A stretch of 64,000 bases of DNA from Allobranchiibius sp. CTAmp26 (GCF_017565405.1 NZ_JAGEKR010000014.1:1-64000); one strand, 5' to 3'; counted from the first letter of the stretch, positions 43,191 through 51,998 are shown. Program-made: numbers and translations. Notes: generated by a model from the sequence alone, not told the origin.

Positions 43191-44024
43191 TCAGCGCCCG
43201 CCGGCTTGGCGAGTGATGTAGTTGACGGCCACGAACGATTCGAAGGCCGCCAACGAGTTGTCCGACTCGATGCGGATCGTCCGGGTGCCGATGCGCTCAG
43301 CGCCCTTGACCCAACTGCCGACCTCGGCCATGTCGCCGGTCTGGACGTCCAGGTCGAGCTGCACGGGATGGGTCAGATCCACGCGCGCCAGACTCCTCGA
43401 CGTGGCACGCTGCACCGCCTCCAGGGCGCCGGCGCGGATCATCCTCCGGGAGACGGTCGGGTGGACGTTCTTCGCACTGAACCGGGAGTCGGAGTACTTC
43501 GTGACGACCTGCACGGCGTTACGTGCGAACGGTGCCGTCTGCAGCTGGGTCGCGTCGTCACCGGTGACCAACCCGATCGGTACCGAGTAGTGGTCGGCGA
43601 CCAGTGCGTTGATGCCGCTCTCGCCCACTTCCATGCCGTTCACGCGTGCGGCGGAGAAGACCTCGGGGTTGTAGGTGTGCGAGAGCGTCGAGGCCGCACC
43701 GGAGATCGACCCGTGATAGCCGACGAAGAAGATGACGTCGAAGGAGTCGTCCAGCTGCTGCATCATGTAGTGCTGCTTGTGCCTACCGGAGACGTACATC
43801 ACCTCGTGGGCGAGCGCGCTCGGATCCAGGTTGCGCATGGTCGAGTGCGAGTCGTTCACCAGGATCTCGTCCGCGCCGCCCTCGACGGCGCCCTCGATCG
43901 CCGCATTGACCTCACCGAGCATCAGCTCGCAGCCCAGCGCGTACGCCGCCCCGCCCTCGCGGCACTGTTCCCAGTCCACGATCCCGGCGACGCCCTCGAA
44001 GTCGAACGAGATGTACACCTTCAT
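43191..44024 (-). CDS. dppA: M55 family D-aminopeptidase (DppA)
   Basis: A 277-aa zinc D-aminopeptidase. Metal and active-site residues of B. subtilis DppA are found: Asp8 and Glu10 in SFDFEGVAGI, His60 in VNDSHSTMRN, His104 in VGYHGSISGA, and the Glu in GMEVGESG. DppA removes N-terminal D-amino acids from peptides such as D-Ala-D-Ala. ATG 44024 overlaps the ATPase stop as ATGA. It has no signal peptide, so it acts on imported peptides. Confidence 0.93.
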   Translation of the reverse strand: MKVYISFDFEGVAGIVDWEQCREGGAAYALGCELMLGEVNAAIEGAVEGGADEILVNDSHSTMRNLDPSALAHEVMYVSGRHKQHYMMQQLDDSFDVIFFVGYHGSISGAASTLSHTYNPEVFSAARVNGMEVGESGINALVADHYSVPIGLVTGDDATQLQTAPFARNAVQVVTKYSDSRFSAKNVHPTVSRRMIRAGALEAVQRATSRSLARVDLTHPVQLDLDVQTGDMAEVGSWVKGAERIGTRTIRIESDNSLAAFESFVAVNYITRQAGGR

Positions 44025-45019
44025 GCTGACTCCTTCGTTGCTGCGATGGACCGTGGTTGCAGCGCGCCGGCGAACAGGCATGCGGCCAGATGATCGGGCG
44101 CACCTGCCGGCTCCAATGTCGGGTCGGTGTCCCGACACGACGACTGCGCGTGGGCGCACCGCGGGTTGAACCTGCACCCCGGCGGCAGGTGGATCGGGCT
44201 GGGCGGTTCGCCCTCGATGGCCGGCGCGCGCTCCAGATCGGCAGGCCGCATCCGTGGGACGGACGCGATCAGCGCCTGGGTGTAGGGGTGTTGCGGCGCG
44301 GCGAACAGGGCCTGCACCGGCGCGACCTCGACGATGCGGCCCAGGTACATCACCGCGATGCGGTCCACCAGGTGCTGGACGACCGCGAGGTTGTGCGCGA
44401 TGAACAGGACGGACAGTCCGAGCTCCGAGCGCAACGACCGGAACAGATCGAGGATCGTGGCCTGGACCGACACGTCGAGAGCGGAGACGGGTTCGTCGGC
44501 GACCAGCACCTCCGGTCGCACCGCCAGGGCCCGGGCGATCGCGATGCGCTGCCGCTGACCACCGGAGAACTGGCCGGGATACGCATCGAGTGCACTGTCG
44601 TCCAGACCCACCAGGCCCATCAGCCGGGAGACTTCCTTGTCGATCTGGTCCCGCTCCACGATCTTGTGGACCCGGAGCACCTCCGCCAGCGTCGACCGGA
44701 CGGTCAGTCGAGGGTTGAGGGAGGAGTAGGGATCCTGGAACACCATCTGGATGCGTCGGTGCTCGCCGGCGTTGCGCCGTATGCCGATCTCCTGCCCGTC
44801 GGACAACACCCGCCCGGAGGTCTGACCTGTCCCTCCCGCGATGATCTTCGCCAGCGTCGACTTACCGGATCCGGACTCCCCGACCAGCCCCACGATCTCC
44901 CCGCGCTGCAGCTCCAGGGACACCCCGTCGAGGGCCCGCAGGATGTTCCTTCGGCTGCCGTACTGCTTGGTGACGTCCTCGACGCTCAGCGCCTCGTTCA
45001 CGCCCGAGATGGTGCTCAT
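44021..45019 (-). CDS. Oligopeptide ABC transporter ATPase, DppF/OppF type (second locus)
   Basis: A 332-aa ATPase with Walker A GESGSGKST, signature FSGGQRQRIAIARAL, Walker B VLVADEPVSALD and the C-terminal oligopeptide domain (CRFNPRCAHAQSSC). ATG 45019 overlaps the upstream ATPase stop as ATGA. It belongs to the D-peptide operon and overlaps the D-aminopeptidase gene downstream. Confidence 0.94.
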   Translation of the reverse strand: MSTISGVNEALSVEDVTKQYGSRRNILRALDGVSLELQRGEIVGLVGESGSGKSTLAKIIAGGTGQTSGRVLSDGQEIGIRRNAGEHRRIQMVFQDPYSSLNPRLTVRSTLAEVLRVHKIVERDQIDKEVSRLMGLVGLDDSALDAYPGQFSGGQRQRIAIARALAVRPEVLVADEPVSALDVSVQATILDLFRSLRSELGLSVLFIAHNLAVVQHLVDRIAVMYLGRIVEVAPVQALFAAPQHPYTQALIASVPRMRPADLERAPAIEGEPPSPIHLPPGCRFNPRCAHAQSSCRDTDPTLEPAGAPDHLAACLFAGALQPRSIAATKESA

Positions 45020-46020
45020 GCGTTGACCTCGAAGATCTCGTGGACGCGGTCGCAGGCCGTGAGCCTGCTGTCCGCCACCGGGGCGAGTTGCTTGGCACTC
45101 GTCGTACACGCCTCGACGACGTGGCGACAGCGCGGAGCGAAAGCGCACCCTGGGAGCGGGTGGGTCAAGGACGGCGGCAGTCCCGGGATGGGCTTGAGCA
45201 TCCGCTCCGGATCGTCGAAGTCCGGGGCGGATTCGAAGAGGGCCTCGGTGTAGGGATGCAGGGGCGCGCGATACACGTCGCGGACGCTCCCCTGCTCCAT
45301 GATCTGCCCGGCGTACATCACGCTCAACCGGCTGCACGTCTGGCTGATGACGGCCAGGTCGTGGGTGACGAACACCAGGGCGCTGCCCATGTCCTCGCAC
45401 AGCTGCGTCAGCAACCGCAGCACCTGGTCCTGGACGGTGACGTCCAGCGCGGTGGTGGGCTCGTCGCAGAGCACCAACGCGGGCTGACACGACAGCGCCA
45501 TCGCGATCATGACCCGTTGCCGCAGGCCGCCGGACAGCTCGTGCGGGTAGGCCCTGGCCCGCCGGACGGGGTCGGGGATGCCGGTACGCGCGATCATCTC
45601 CACGGCCAGATCCATCGCCGCCTTCTTCGACAACCCCAGGTGACGTCGCGGTCCCTCGGCGATCTGCGCGCCCACCCGCATGGTCGGGTTCAGAGCGGTC
45701 ATGGGCTCCTGGAAGATCATCGACAGTTTCGGGCCCATGATCTGCCGACGTCGACCCGCGGACATCGTCAGCAGGTCCTCGTCGCCGAACCAGGCCTGCC
45801 CCTCGATCACCTCCACGCCTCGCGGCAGCAAGCCGGCGATGGCCTTCAGGGTCATCGACTTGCCCGACCCCGACTCCCCCACCAGGCCGTACCGCATGCC
45901 GGCACCGACGTCGAAGGAGACGTCGCGCACGAGCGGATCCCAGTGGCCCTCACTGCGGCGGATTCCGAGGCTGACGTGCTGCACGCTCAGCACCGGTTTC
46001 AGCTGTGTGTCAGTTGGCAC
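45016..46020 (-). CDS. Oligopeptide ABC transporter ATPase, DppD/OppD type (second locus)
   Basis: A 334-aa ATPase with Walker A GESGSGKSM, signature LSGGLRQRVMIAMAL, Walker B VLCDEPTTALD, and the C-terminal domain (CAFAPRCRHVVEAC). The GTG start at 46020 overlaps the permease stop by one base (TAGTG), preceded by a GAGAAGG. Second peptide-uptake operon. Confidence 0.93.
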   Translation of the reverse strand: MPTDTQLKPVLSVQHVSLGIRRSEGHWDPLVRDVSFDVGAGMRYGLVGESGSGKSMTLKAIAGLLPRGVEVIEGQAWFGDEDLLTMSAGRRRQIMGPKLSMIFQEPMTALNPTMRVGAQIAEGPRRHLGLSKKAAMDLAVEMIARTGIPDPVRRARAYPHELSGGLRQRVMIAMALSCQPALVLCDEPTTALDVTVQDQVLRLLTQLCEDMGSALVFVTHDLAVISQTCSRLSVMYAGQIMEQGSVRDVYRAPLHPYTEALFESAPDFDDPERMLKPIPGLPPSLTHPLPGCAFAPRCRHVVEACTTSAKQLAPVADSRLTACDRVHEIFEVNA

Positions 46021-46898
46021 TACCTTCTCCGCTCCGGGGACAACAGGTCACCCAGGCCGTCGCCGATAAGGGACAGTCCAAGACCCGTGATCACGACGGC
46101 TATGCCAGGCAGCACTGCCATCCACCACAAGGTGGTGATGAATTCCTGCGCATCGGAGATCATCGATCCCCATTCAGCCGTCGGCGGGGTGATTCCCAGA
46201 CCGAGATACCCCAGGGTCACGATGACCATGATGTCCATGATGATGTCGGACATGGCGTACGTGATGGCCTGGCTCACGACGTTCGGCCCGACGTGCCGAG
46301 CCAGCACACGCATGTTCTTCAGCCCGCCGAGACGCGCCGCCTGCACGTATTCCTGCCGGCGGGCGACGATCACCTCACCGCGCACGATCTTGCAATAGGA
46401 GACCCAGGACACCAGGGCGATCGCCAGATAGATGCTGCGTTCACCAGAACCCAAGACGAATACCAGGGCGATCACGAGCAGGTACAACGGGAAGGCGTAG
46501 AAGACATCGACCACCCGCATGATGATGATGTCTATCCACCCCCCGTAATAGCCCGCGATGGCACCGAGGATGGACCCGACCACGAACGGGATGAGAACCG
46601 CGAGGAAACCGATCTTGAGGTCGACCCGGGCGCCGTACAGAAGACGGGACAGCACATCACGACCCAATTTGTCGGTCCCGAGCCAATGCGTGCCGCTAGG
46701 GCCCTGCAGTGCCTGGTCCAGGTTCTGGTGAAGCGGGTTGTCCGGGGAGATGAGCGGGGCCAGAACGGCCAGCAGCACCATGATCCCGACGATGATCAGA
46801 CCGGCGACGAGGGAACCGTTCTTGTACCAGGGACGCAACCGGCGAGAGGCCGGTTGCCCGCCGCGACGCGATCGCCGCAGCGTGGCGACGGCGCTCAC
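46020..46898 (-). CDS. Peptide ABC transporter permease, DppC type (second locus)
   Basis: A 292-aa permease with an N-terminal basic tail, GTDKLGRDVLSRLLYGARVD, and the EAA loop region YVQAARLGGLKNMRVLARHVGPN. About six helices. It starts at GTG 46898, which overlaps the DppB stop as GTGA. Confidence 0.94.
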   Translation of the reverse strand: MSAVATLRRSRRGGQPASRRLRPWYKNGSLVAGLIIVGIMVLLAVLAPLISPDNPLHQNLDQALQGPSGTHWLGTDKLGRDVLSRLLYGARVDLKIGFLAVLIPFVVGSILGAIAGYYGGWIDIIIMRVVDVFYAFPLYLLVIALVFVLGSGERSIYLAIALVSWVSYCKIVRGEVIVARRQEYVQAARLGGLKNMRVLARHVGPNVVSQAITYAMSDIIMDIMVIVTLGYLGLGITPPTAEWGSMISDAQEFITTLWWMAVLPGIAVVITGLGLSLIGDGLGDLLSPERRR

Positions 46899-47854
46899 AC
46901 CTCAATCCGTCGCGTGAGATCGACGCGTGGATCCAAGAGTGTGTAGACGATGTCCGTGAGGACGCCCACCACCACGACGAAGACGGCGACGAACAGAGCC
47001 ACAGCCTGCACGGACGGGAAGTCGCGTGCCTGGATGGACCCGATGAGCAGCGAACCCAGTCCGGGAATGGCGAAGACCTGCTCGATGACGAGCGTGCCGC
47101 CCACCAGATACCCGACGTTCACCCCGACGATGCTGACGGCGGGGATCACCGCGTTCCGCAGGACGTGACCGGAGAAGAGGGACCAACCGCCCGCGCCTTT
47201 CGACCGCGCCGTCGCCACATAGTCGCTTTCCAGGACGTTCAACATCGAGGACCGCAGGCTGCGGATGATGACCGGTGACACGGAGATAGCCAGTGTCAAC
47301 GCGGGCAGGAACAGGTACCAGAGGTGTTGGGAGAACGTCTGCCCGTAACCACCTACGGGGAACCACTTGAACCCGACCGCGAAGACCAGCAGGAGCATCA
47401 CCCCCACCCAGAACTGGGGCATGCCCAGCCCCACCAGCGGCACCACCCGCACTGCGTGATCCCGGGCTCCACCGGGGCGACTGGCGGCCCACGCCGAGAG
47501 CGGCACGCTGATGATGAGCATCAGCACCACCGAATACAGGACCAGCGTCAAGGTCACCGGCACACGCTGCAGGACCAGACTCAGGACCGAGGTCTGGTAG
47601 GTGTAGCTCTGCCCGAGATTGCCGTGAGCGAGGTTGCTCAAGAAGTGCAGATACTGCTGCGGCAGTGACTCATCGAGACCCATCTGCTTACTCAGCGCCG
47701 CCACCCTGGCCGGGGTCGCCTGCGCGCCGAGAATGGATTCAGCCGGATTTCCCGGAATGAGGTGCACCAGCAGGAAGACCACGACGGTCACTCCGAACGC
47801 CACCGGCACCGCCTGCAGGATTCGCATGGGAACGAATTTGAGTCGTCCTAACAT
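46895..47854 (-). CDS. Peptide ABC transporter permease, DppB type (second locus)
   Basis: A 319-aa permease with the N-terminal helix (VAFGVTVVVFLLVHLIPGNPAE), the MGLDESLPQQYLHFL loop, and the EAA loop YVATARSKGAGGWSLFSGHVLRN. It lies 40 bp after the binding-protein gene. Confidence 0.94.
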   Translation of the reverse strand: MLGRLKFVPMRILQAVPVAFGVTVVVFLLVHLIPGNPAESILGAQATPARVAALSKQMGLDESLPQQYLHFLSNLAHGNLGQSYTYQTSVLSLVLQRVPVTLTLVLYSVVLMLIISVPLSAWAASRPGGARDHAVRVVPLVGLGMPQFWVGVMLLLVFAVGFKWFPVGGYGQTFSQHLWYLFLPALTLAISVSPVIIRSLRSSMLNVLESDYVATARSKGAGGWSLFSGHVLRNAVIPAVSIVGVNVGYLVGGTLVIEQVFAIPGLGSLLIGSIQARDFPSVQAVALFVAVFVVVVGVLTDIVYTLLDPRVDLTRRIEV

Positions 47855-47894
47855 GAGATCAGCTCTTCTGTCATCGGACGGCCGCTGCGGTGGA

Positions 47895-49469
47895 TTACTT
47901 GCTCTTCCACACGTCGGCGAGCGGGTAGTTGCCGAGCGGGGTGACCTGGAACTTGTGGACGTTCGAGGAGACCCCGTACGCGAACGGTGCGTAGTACAGG
48001 AACGCCAATGGGGCGTCGTGTGCCGTCACGTTCTGCAGTTGGTTGTAGAGGGCGGCTCGTTTGGTCGGGTCCACCGTCTGCTCCGCCTCGCGGTTGAGCT
48101 TGATGGCGGTCGCACTCGAATAGTTGGTGTACGCCGACTTCGCACCGCCGGCGGGGTCCACCGCGAAGCTCGTCCATTCGTCAGGGTCGGGGATATCCAT
48201 CGTCCACGCCGACAGACCCATCTCGTACTGCATGTTCTGCTGAGCGTTGTGGTTCGCGGTGGGATCCAGCTGTTTGATGGTGACGTTGATGTTGTACGGC
48301 TTCAGGTCGCTCTGGATGATCTGCGCGGTGGTCAACTTCGACGCGTCGCCGGACGGGATCAGCAGCGACGTACTGAAGCCGTTGGGGACCGAGGACAGCG
48401 ACATCTCCTTCTTCGCCAAAGCCGCATCCTTGGTGATTCCGGGCGTGCTCTTCTGATAGAACGGCACGCCGGGCATCAACAGCGAGTTCGCGGCCGTCCC
48501 GTGATTGAACAGGACCGCCTTCACGATGGACTGGCGATCGATCATCGCGGAGATGGCGCGGCGTACGTGGACGTCCTGGAACGGCTTCTTCGCCTCGTTG
48601 AACGCGACGTAGTCCAGCTCGGTCGAGGGGAACGTCTTGGCGTTGACCGCAGACGACCCCACCGACTGGAAGGTCGACCAGTCCGGGTACTCATCGATAT
48701 CGGCCTGCCCACCCTGCACCTGGAGCTTGCGGGTGTTGGAGTCCGGCACCACGTTGAACGTCACCGACTGCAGGTGGGGGTATCCGGTCTGCCAGTAGTT
48801 GGGGTTCGCGACGAGCTTCAGGTACTGCCCGCGCTTCCACTCCCCCCACTTGAACGGTCCTGTTCCGACGGGTGCCTGGTAGAACGCGTCCATCGTCTTG
48901 CCGCCGTAGTTGTTCGGCACGACCGCGTTGGAGAACAGCGCGAGGTCGGCGATCAGGGGCGCCCAGGGGTGCTTCAGCTTGACGACGACGACGTACTTGC
49001 TGGGTGCCGACACCTGCTTGATGGCGCCGTTGATGTAACCCCAACCGGTGGACGCGTACTTGGTGTCCTGGTCGATGGAGAACTTCACGTCGGCCGATGT
49101 CATCTCGGTGCCGGAGGAGAACTTGATGCCCGGCTTGAGATTGATCGTGTAGGTCATCTTGTCGGCGGAGATCGTGTAGCCCTTCGCCAGCAGAGGAGTC
49201 GTCCCCTTCCCGTCGGCGGTGACGGTGAAGAGCGGCTGCAGCATCTGCTCGAAGGTGAAGATCGAGGTGTTGTCGAAGGTCAGGATGTTGTTCATGGACT
49301 TGGCGTCCTGGGCACGCGCGACGACCAGGTTCCCGCCCTTGACGGGAGTGCCTCCGTCGGTCTGGGCCCCGGAGGCACCGCCCGCGGCGCCGCCCGAACA
49401 TGCACTCAGCGCAACGCTGCCGACCGCGAGCGCACCCACTGTGGTCAGACTCAGAACTTTGCGTTTCAT
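47895..49469 (-). CDS. Peptide ABC transporter substrate-binding lipoprotein (second locus)
   Basis: A 524-aa SBP family 5 protein. The N-terminus is basic and hydrophobic with the lipobox VALSACSGG, giving the lipidated Cys at about residue 24, followed by a Gly/Ala linker. The body carries the family pattern (NNILTFDNTS; GIKFSSGTEMTSADV). It is the first gene of an operon containing a D-aminopeptidase and an isoaspartyl peptidase, so peptides containing D- or iso-Asp residues are a reasonable substrate. Divergent from the RpiR gene. Confidence 0.93.
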   Translation of the reverse strand: MKRKVLSLTTVGALAVGSVALSACSGGAAGGASGAQTDGGTPVKGGNLVVARAQDAKSMNNILTFDNTSIFTFEQMLQPLFTVTADGKGTTPLLAKGYTISADKMTYTINLKPGIKFSSGTEMTSADVKFSIDQDTKYASTGWGYINGAIKQVSAPSKYVVVVKLKHPWAPLIADLALFSNAVVPNNYGGKTMDAFYQAPVGTGPFKWGEWKRGQYLKLVANPNYWQTGYPHLQSVTFNVVPDSNTRKLQVQGGQADIDEYPDWSTFQSVGSSAVNAKTFPSTELDYVAFNEAKKPFQDVHVRRAISAMIDRQSIVKAVLFNHGTAANSLLMPGVPFYQKSTPGITKDAALAKKEMSLSSVPNGFSTSLLIPSGDASKLTTAQIIQSDLKPYNINVTIKQLDPTANHNAQQNMQYEMGLSAWTMDIPDPDEWTSFAVDPAGGAKSAYTNYSSATAIKLNREAEQTVDPTKRAALYNQLQNVTAHDAPLAFLYYAPFAYGVSSNVHKFQVTPLGNYPLADVWKSK

Positions 49470-49550
49470 GGCCTACTCCTCGATGTCGGACGACCTGGGA
49501 CCCGCGGTGCCAGCGCTCCGCGGGTCGTTGTGTCGAACGTAGGGACGCCG

Positions 49551-49565
49551 CTGGTCCGGGACCAG
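49551..49565. promoter_or_regulatory. Candidate RpiR operator (palindrome)
   Basis: CTGGTCC G GGACCAG is a perfect 7-bp inverted repeat with one central base. It lies 82 bp upstream of the binding-protein start and 131 bp upstream of rpiR, in the shared gap. Confidence 0.45.
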
Positions 49566-49597
49566 GAGGGTGGACAGGTCGTTATGCAAACGTTATT

Positions 49598-49644
49598 ACA
49601 GATGTGTCTTGCACTCTGATTCGGTGTGGTCTGGTTACATCTGT
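49598..49644. promoter_or_regulatory. Candidate RpiR operator pair (wide inverted repeat)
   Basis: ACAGATGT (49598-49605) and ACATCTGT (49637-49644) are perfect inverted repeats whose centres are 39 bp apart, close to four helical turns. They precede the rpiR gene by 50-100 bp and could bind a dimer of dimers. Confidence 0.4.
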
Positions 49645-49696
49645 TACGCGCAGTCGCGACCCGTCCCGTCCTGGATCGTCAGTTGGAGGCTCTTGG

Positions 49697-50587
49697 ATGC
49701 CCGTCGATACCCCCGCGTCGTCCACGGTCGACGCACGGGTGCACCAGATGATGGACGGACTGAGCGACGCCGAACGACGCGTCGCCCGACAGCTCCTCGC
49801 TGACTACCCGGCGTGTGGACTCGGCACCAGCCACAGCCTCGCCGCGGAGGCCGGGGTGAGCGCACCCACGGTCGTCCGTCTCGCCACGCGGCTGGGCTTC
49901 ACCGGGTTCAGCGACATGCAGCGGGCGCTGCGCTCCGAGGTCTCCACCGGGGCCAGCAGCCCGGTGCAGCGCACCATCGCCCAGAGCCAGGATCCGCATG
50001 GGCCGACGCCGTTCGCGGAAGCGATGCAACGGCGCGCCGATGCCATCACCGCCACAGCGCGCCGGATGCCCCCGTCCGAACTCGACTCGGCCATCGGCCT
50101 GATCACCGGCTGCACCAAACAGGTCCTGATCACCGGCGGCTTCTTCTCCAGCTCGATCGCTCAGGTCCTCGCCCTGCAGCTCTCCCAGGTGCGCGGCGAC
50201 GTCGTGTACGTCGACGATCCCCTCCGCCACGACGCGGGACTCATCCTGGACGCCCGAAGGCGTTCTGTCCTCGTGCTGTTCGACCTGCGCCGCTACGAGC
50301 CGGCGGCCCTCGAACTCGCCCAGCAGGTCAAGGCAGCCGGTCTCGACGTCATCCTGATCACCGACCGGTGGATGTCACCGGTCGCAGCCGTCGCCGACGT
50401 CGTACTCACTGCGGAAGTCGAGGCCGTGCCGTTCGACACGTTCGTCGCGCTGCTCGCGTTGGTCGAGACCATCGTGGAGTCCGTGATGTCCCGCGTGGGT
50501 TCACAGGGCATCCGTCGAATGCGCAAGTGGGAGGCCCAGGCGGTGGGTCATACCCGAGCCCACAACACCAACCCACCGCGTCAGTGA
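49697..50587 (+). CDS. RpiR/MurR-family regulator with SIS domain
   Basis: A 296-aa transcription factor. The N-terminal helix-turn-helix (about residues 20-75: MDGLSDAERRVARQLLADYP; VSAPTVVRLATRLGFTGFSDMQRALR) is followed by a SIS sugar-phosphate domain (about 120-250: QVLITGGFFSSSIAQVLALQL; VLVLFDLRRYEPAALELAQQ; ILITDRWMSPVA). RpiR family members often sense sugar phosphates or, in MurR, MurNAc-6-phosphate. GGAGG lies 7 bases before ATG 49697. It is divergent from the D-peptide operon and precedes an SDR gene. Confidence 0.92.
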   Translation: MPVDTPASSTVDARVHQMMDGLSDAERRVARQLLADYPACGLGTSHSLAAEAGVSAPTVVRLATRLGFTGFSDMQRALRSEVSTGASSPVQRTIAQSQDPHGPTPFAEAMQRRADAITATARRMPPSELDSAIGLITGCTKQVLITGGFFSSSIAQVLALQLSQVRGDVVYVDDPLRHDAGLILDARRRSVLVLFDLRRYEPAALELAQQVKAAGLDVILITDRWMSPVAAVADVVLTAEVEAVPFDTFVALLALVETIVESVMSRVGSQGIRRMRKWEAQAVGHTRAHNTNPPRQ

Positions 50588-50642
50588 CCACCGGCCGACC
50601 AACGAGGCCGGGTTCGCGAACAGACCGCAACGAGGAGACACG

Positions 50643-51449
50643 ATGACCGAGACCCTGCAGCACAAGACAGCGATCGTCACCGGATCAGGCAACGGAATCG
50701 GTCGGGCCATCGCGATCGCCCTCGGGGCCGCCGGGGCACGGGTGATGGTGTCGGACGTGCTGGTCGACGATGGTGAACGAACCGTGCAGGAGATCGTGGA
50801 CAACGGCGGCGAGGCCGCCTTCACGGCCGCCGACGTCTCCGATGCGGATCAGGCGCACGCGTTGGTCCTCGCCACGGTCGAGCGCTTCGGATCCATCGAC
50901 GTCCTGGTCAACAATGCCGGCATCGGTGGCGGCAAGCTGCGCCTTCACGAGATCGAACCGGCAGACTTCGACCGCGTCATCGACGTCAATCTGCGGGGCA
51001 CCTTCCTCTGCACCAAGTACGCGCTGCACCACTTCCTCGAGCAGGGCAGCGGCTGCGTCGTCAACACCGCGTCGACCTACGGACTCATCGGTGCACCGAA
51101 CGCGGCCGCCTACTGCGCGTCCAAGGCGGCGATCATCAATCTGACCCGTCAACTGGCCGTCGACTACGGTCACGACGGCCTCCGGTTCAACGCCATCTGT
51201 CCGGGATACATCGACACGGGCCTCGGACGCCGCGGCCCCCAGTTGTCACCCGAGGAATTCGACGCGGCGACCGCAGTCCGAGAGAAAGCCGCCAGCATGC
51301 AACCGCTGGGCCGCCAGGCCCAGCCCCGCGAAGTAGCGAACCTCGCCGTGTTCCTGGCCTCCGACTCGGCATCGTTCATGACCGGTTCGATCGTCACCGT
51401 CGACGGCGGCTGCACGACGACGTTCAACTACGGCGAGGCCAGTAACTGA
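50643..51449 (+). CDS. Short-chain dehydrogenase/reductase (second SDR of the locus)
   Basis: A 268-aa SDR: TGSGNGIGRAIAIAL for NAD(P) binding, NNAGIGG, catalytic Ser in NTASTYGLIG and YCASKAA with Tyr and Lys. MTGSIVTVDGGCTTT ends the protein. It lies 55 bp after the RpiR gene in the same direction, with GAGGAG before ATG 50643, and is probably co-regulated. Hydroxy-acid or sugar substrate unknown. Confidence 0.92.
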   Translation: MTETLQHKTAIVTGSGNGIGRAIAIALGAAGARVMVSDVLVDDGERTVQEIVDNGGEAAFTAADVSDADQAHALVLATVERFGSIDVLVNNAGIGGGKLRLHEIEPADFDRVIDVNLRGTFLCTKYALHHFLEQGSGCVVNTASTYGLIGAPNAAAYCASKAAIINLTRQLAVDYGHDGLRFNAICPGYIDTGLGRRGPQLSPEEFDAATAVREKAASMQPLGRQAQPREVANLAVFLASDSASFMTGSIVTVDGGCTTTFNYGEASN

Positions 51450-51475
51450 GGCAGATGGCCAGAGGCGGATCTGCC
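51450..51475 (+). terminator. Hairpin after the SDR gene
   Basis: GGCAGAT (51450-51456) and ATCTGCC (51469-51475) are perfect 7-bp arms starting immediately after the SDR stop. No T-run follows. Confidence 0.4.
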
Positions 51476-51659
51476 TACGGAACCGGCGCGGGCTCGCTCA
51501 CGGTGTTGACAGACCGGACGCGTTCCTTTGATGGCCGCGCACCTCGTCCAGTGACTCGAGACTTCGACGCGACGACCGACTCGGTCTTGAGATCGCTATC
51601 CGTCAGCGGGGTGTGGAGCACTTGTCCTGCTCGTCAGTGCGTGGTGACAGTCTTGCCGC

Positions 51660-51998
51660 ATGACCACCATCAAGATCAATGCCATCACCGTCCCAGCCGG
51701 TTCGGGCGGTGAGCTCGCTCACCGGTTCGCCGCTCGAGCTGGCGCGGTCGACAACGCCGACGGCTTCGAAGGTTTCGAGCTGCTGCGCCCGACCGATGAG
51801 AGAGACCAGTGGCTGGTCATCACCCGCTGGCGCGACGAGGAATCCTTCCAAGCCTGGGTGAGCTCCCCCGCGTTCGCCGACGGTCACCGTTCAGCCGTGG
51901 AGCGGGCGGGAGGCGATGCTCCGCGCCCCGTTTCCACCCACAGCGAGGTGTGGAACTACGAGGTGGCGGGTGGCTCGAAGGCCACTTCGAACGGATAG
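51660..51998 (+). CDS. MhuD-like haem-degrading monooxygenase
   Basis: A 112-aa ABM-fold protein closely resembling M. tuberculosis MhuD. Conserved residues Asn7 (KINAITVPAG), Trp66 (SFQAWVSSPAFADGH) and His76 match the catalytic Asn7, Trp66 and His75 of MhuD. MhuD breaks haem to mycobilin and iron without CO. The LRPTDERDQWLVITRW strand is typical. It is a single gene; no haem uptake gene is adjacent, so source of haem is unclear. The upstream 200 bp hold no recognised gene. Confidence 0.85.
   Translation: MTTIKINAITVPAGSGGELAHRFAARAGAVDNADGFEGFELLRPTDERDQWLVITRWRDEESFQAWVSSPAFADGHRSAVERAGGDAPRPVSTHSEVWNYEVAGGSKATSNG

Larger units (their letters stand above)
49470..49696. other. Divergent control region between the second peptide operon and the RpiR gene
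   Basis: A 227-bp gap with no gene. It contains a perfect palindrome CTGGTCC-G-GGACCAG (49551-49565) and an 8-bp inverted repeat ACAGATGT/ACATCTGT with a wide spacer (49598-49605 and 49637-49644). Both are suitable regulator binding sites. Confidence 0.55.
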
